A stretch of DNA of 8,245 nt from Candidatus Cloacimonadota bacterium (lineage in GTDB: Bacteria > Cloacimonadota > Cloacimonadia > Cloacimonadales > TCS61). The position numbers and the translations under genes were made by a program. This document shows, in pieces, positions 6,836-8,245 of this stretch. The notes below the pieces were generated by a model, which did not search any database, was not told where the DNA came from, and saw only the letters and a list, made by a program, of their open reading frames with translations. Location of the stretch: positions 1 to 8,245 of the forward strand of contig JAUVKM010000080.1 in NCBI GenBank assembly GCA_030596265.1. The letters are read 5' to 3'. How positions within the stretch are numbered: the stretch's first letter is position 1; every line of letters begins with the position of its first letter.

Positions 6836-8245
6836 TTGTCTTTAATAAAAACCAAAACAAAATTTAAAACCTATTTATATCCGGCTTTAGCTGGTACAAT
6901 ACTCGGATTAAGCAGACTTCCAATTCATCTCGGATTTCTTGTATTTTTTGCCTTCATTCCATTATTTCATTTCTTTAGCGAACAGCGGAAAAAGAAAGAG
7001 ATTTTTTTTGCAGCAGCAGCATTTGGCTCTACTTATACTCTTGTCTGCTTGCATTGGATATCATTGGTTACTTTTCCCGGTTATCTGGGAATATTTGTTT
7101 TGTTTGCTGTCTATTTTTATTTTGTATTCCAACTCTATTATTTTATAAAACAGCAAAATTCCAAATTTGGTTATCTCGGATTTATCTTAATTTGGATAAG
7201 TTTTGAATTCTTACAAAATTTCGGTGAATTCAGTTTTCCATGGTTCAATTTGGGATATTCACTGGCAGAATATTTACCGTTCATTCAACCTGTTGAGCTT
7301 GGCGGAATGTCACTTCTTTCGTTAATTATCTTACTTGTGAATATTCTTCTTTTTGAATTTAAGGGAAATTTTAAACGAAATATAATTATTGTTTCTGCAA
7401 TCATTATTTTGTGGTCTGCTTATGGAGTAATTCGACTTAAAACAATTAATTTAACAAAAACTGATTTCAATGCTTCTATTGTTCAGGTGAGTATTCCGCA
7501 GGATAAAAAATGGGAAGAGTTGTATAGAGATTCAACATTTGCACTTTATGAAAATTTCAGCCACAAAGCTGCAGAAGATAAAACCAATCTCATCATTTGG
7601 CCGGAATCATCAACACCGGTTTATTTATTAAGACAGATGGAATACAGGAAATGGATTTTAGATCTTTCTGAAGAACTTAAAACTGATATTTTTACCGGAT
7701 TCCCGCACTATAAATATATGGGTGAAGATCATCCAAATAAATTCAAATTCTATAATTCTGCAACCTTAATTGGAAAGAACAGAAAGGTTCATGTTCCATA
7801 TTACAAGAATGTTTTAGTTCCTTTTGGGGAACGAATTCCTTTCCTTAAATATTTCCCCTTTTTGTGGAATGTTCACATGGGGCAGGCTAATTGGGAATAC
7901 GGTGAGAAACTTGAATATTACTCAGTAAACAATTATAAATTTTCTCCCCTGATCTGTTTTGAAATTGCCTTCCCACAATTAACTACAGAGATGGCAAAAA
8001 AGGATGTAGATTTTATTGTTAATATTACTAATGATGCTTGGTTTCACCGCTCTGCAGGAACGTATCAACACGCAGCAATGACCAAATTTAGAGCTGTAGA
8101 AACACGTAAACAAATATACCGTGCGGCAAATACCGGATATTCACTTGTTGTTTCTCCTACCGGAGAATTACTAAAACAAACAAAACTATTTGAAAAAATT
8201 ACTATAAACAATACTCTTTATATCTATGAAAGTAATTCTTACTTT
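6836..8245 (+). CDS. lnt: Apolipoprotein N-acyltransferase, C-terminus cut by window edge
   Basis: Lnt transfers an acyl chain from phospholipid to the N-terminal cysteine of lipoproteins in the inner membrane, the last step of lipoprotein maturation. There are 470 open codons up to the right edge; E. coli Lnt has 512 residues, so a short C-terminal tail is missing. The N-terminal part has several hydrophobic membrane segments (about 15-47, 56-80, 83-104, 111-126, 156-174, 181-199). FPWFNLGYS (134-142) is the conserved Trp loop. The nitrilase-like domain follows, with VSIPQDKKW (218-226) and a catalytic triad at Glu257 (WPES), Lys324 (YYKNVLVPFGE) and Cys374 (LICFE), spaced as in E. coli, then NITNDAWF. 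The frame has no early ATG. TTG at 6836, 1 nt after the lipoprotein stop and 7 nt after AAAAGAGA, is the likely start. Confidence 0.93.
   Translation, partial: MSLIKTKTKFKTYLYPALAGTILGLSRLPIHLGFLVFFAFIPLFHFFSEQRKKKEIFFAAAAFGSTYTLVCLHWISLVTFPGYLGIFVLFAVYFYFVFQLYYFIKQQNSKFGYLGFILIWISFEFLQNFGEFSFPWFNLGYSLAEYLPFIQPVELGGMSLLSLIILLVNILLFEFKGNFKRNIIIVSAIIILWSAYGVIRLKTINLTKTDFNASIVQVSIPQDKKWEELYRDSTFALYENFSHKAAEDKTNLIIWPESSTPVYLLRQMEYRKWILDLSEELKTDIFTGFPHYKYMGEDHPNKFKFYNSATLIGKNRKVHVPYYKNVLVPFGERIPFLKYFPFLWNVHMGQANWEYGEKLEYYSVNNYKFSPLICFEIAFPQLTTEMAKKDVDFIVNITNDAWFHRSAGTYQHAAMTKFRAVETRKQIYRAANTGYSLVVSPTGELLKQTKLFEKITINNTLYIYESNSYF

Noticed and set aside
6939..7148. 69-codon plus-strand open frame, hydrophobic
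   Set aside because: It is a shifted-frame reading of the membrane part of lnt; the lnt frame gives conserved motifs throughout.

Overview
The window is AT-rich chromosomal DNA from a Gram-negative-type (diderm) bacterium. The diderm inference rests on a signal-peptide lipoprotein gene directly followed by lnt, which encodes apolipoprotein N-acyltransferase. Clear Shine-Dalgarno sites (AAGGAG, AAAGGAG, AAGGGG, AAAGGA) argue against typical Bacteroidota. The mix of a CT398-type zinc-ribbon protein, type A rnpB, orphan fapA and low GC would fit a lineage such as Cloacimonadota, but this is an impression and not a demonstrated assignment. I see no mobile element, CRISPR array, tRNA or phage gene; the content is essentially core housekeeping.

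Left part, minus strand (1-1428): purA (adenylosuccinate synthase) is followed by the first 17 codons of rpmH (ribosomal protein L34), which runs off the left edge. By common synteny rnpA and yidC may follow outside the window. The PurA protein is complete but has unusual substitutions in its GTP-binding signatures. A 273-bp spacer (1429-1701) separates purA from the divergent rightward genes and holds candidate promoters, an inverted repeat and a perfect GC-rich palindrome.

Middle part, plus strand (1702-4235): a FapA/DUF342 family gene ends at a strong rho-independent terminator (3067-3099). A coiled-coil, four-cysteine zinc-ribbon protein gene then starts only 27 nt after the terminator. 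Thirteen nt after that gene comes rnpB, the RNase P RNA (3845-4235), whose ends are fixed by a perfect 13-bp P1 helix. A double TATAAT overlapping the zinc-ribbon stop codon is well placed to start rnpB.

Right part, plus strand (4265-8245): recJ, a lipoprotein gene with beta-propeller-like repeats, and lnt form a tightly packed probable operon with gaps of about 2 and 1 nt. lnt uses a TTG start and is cut by the right edge after 470 codons. The lipoprotein is a plausible substrate of the Lnt encoded beside it. recJ serves DNA repair and appears to be linked by transcription only.
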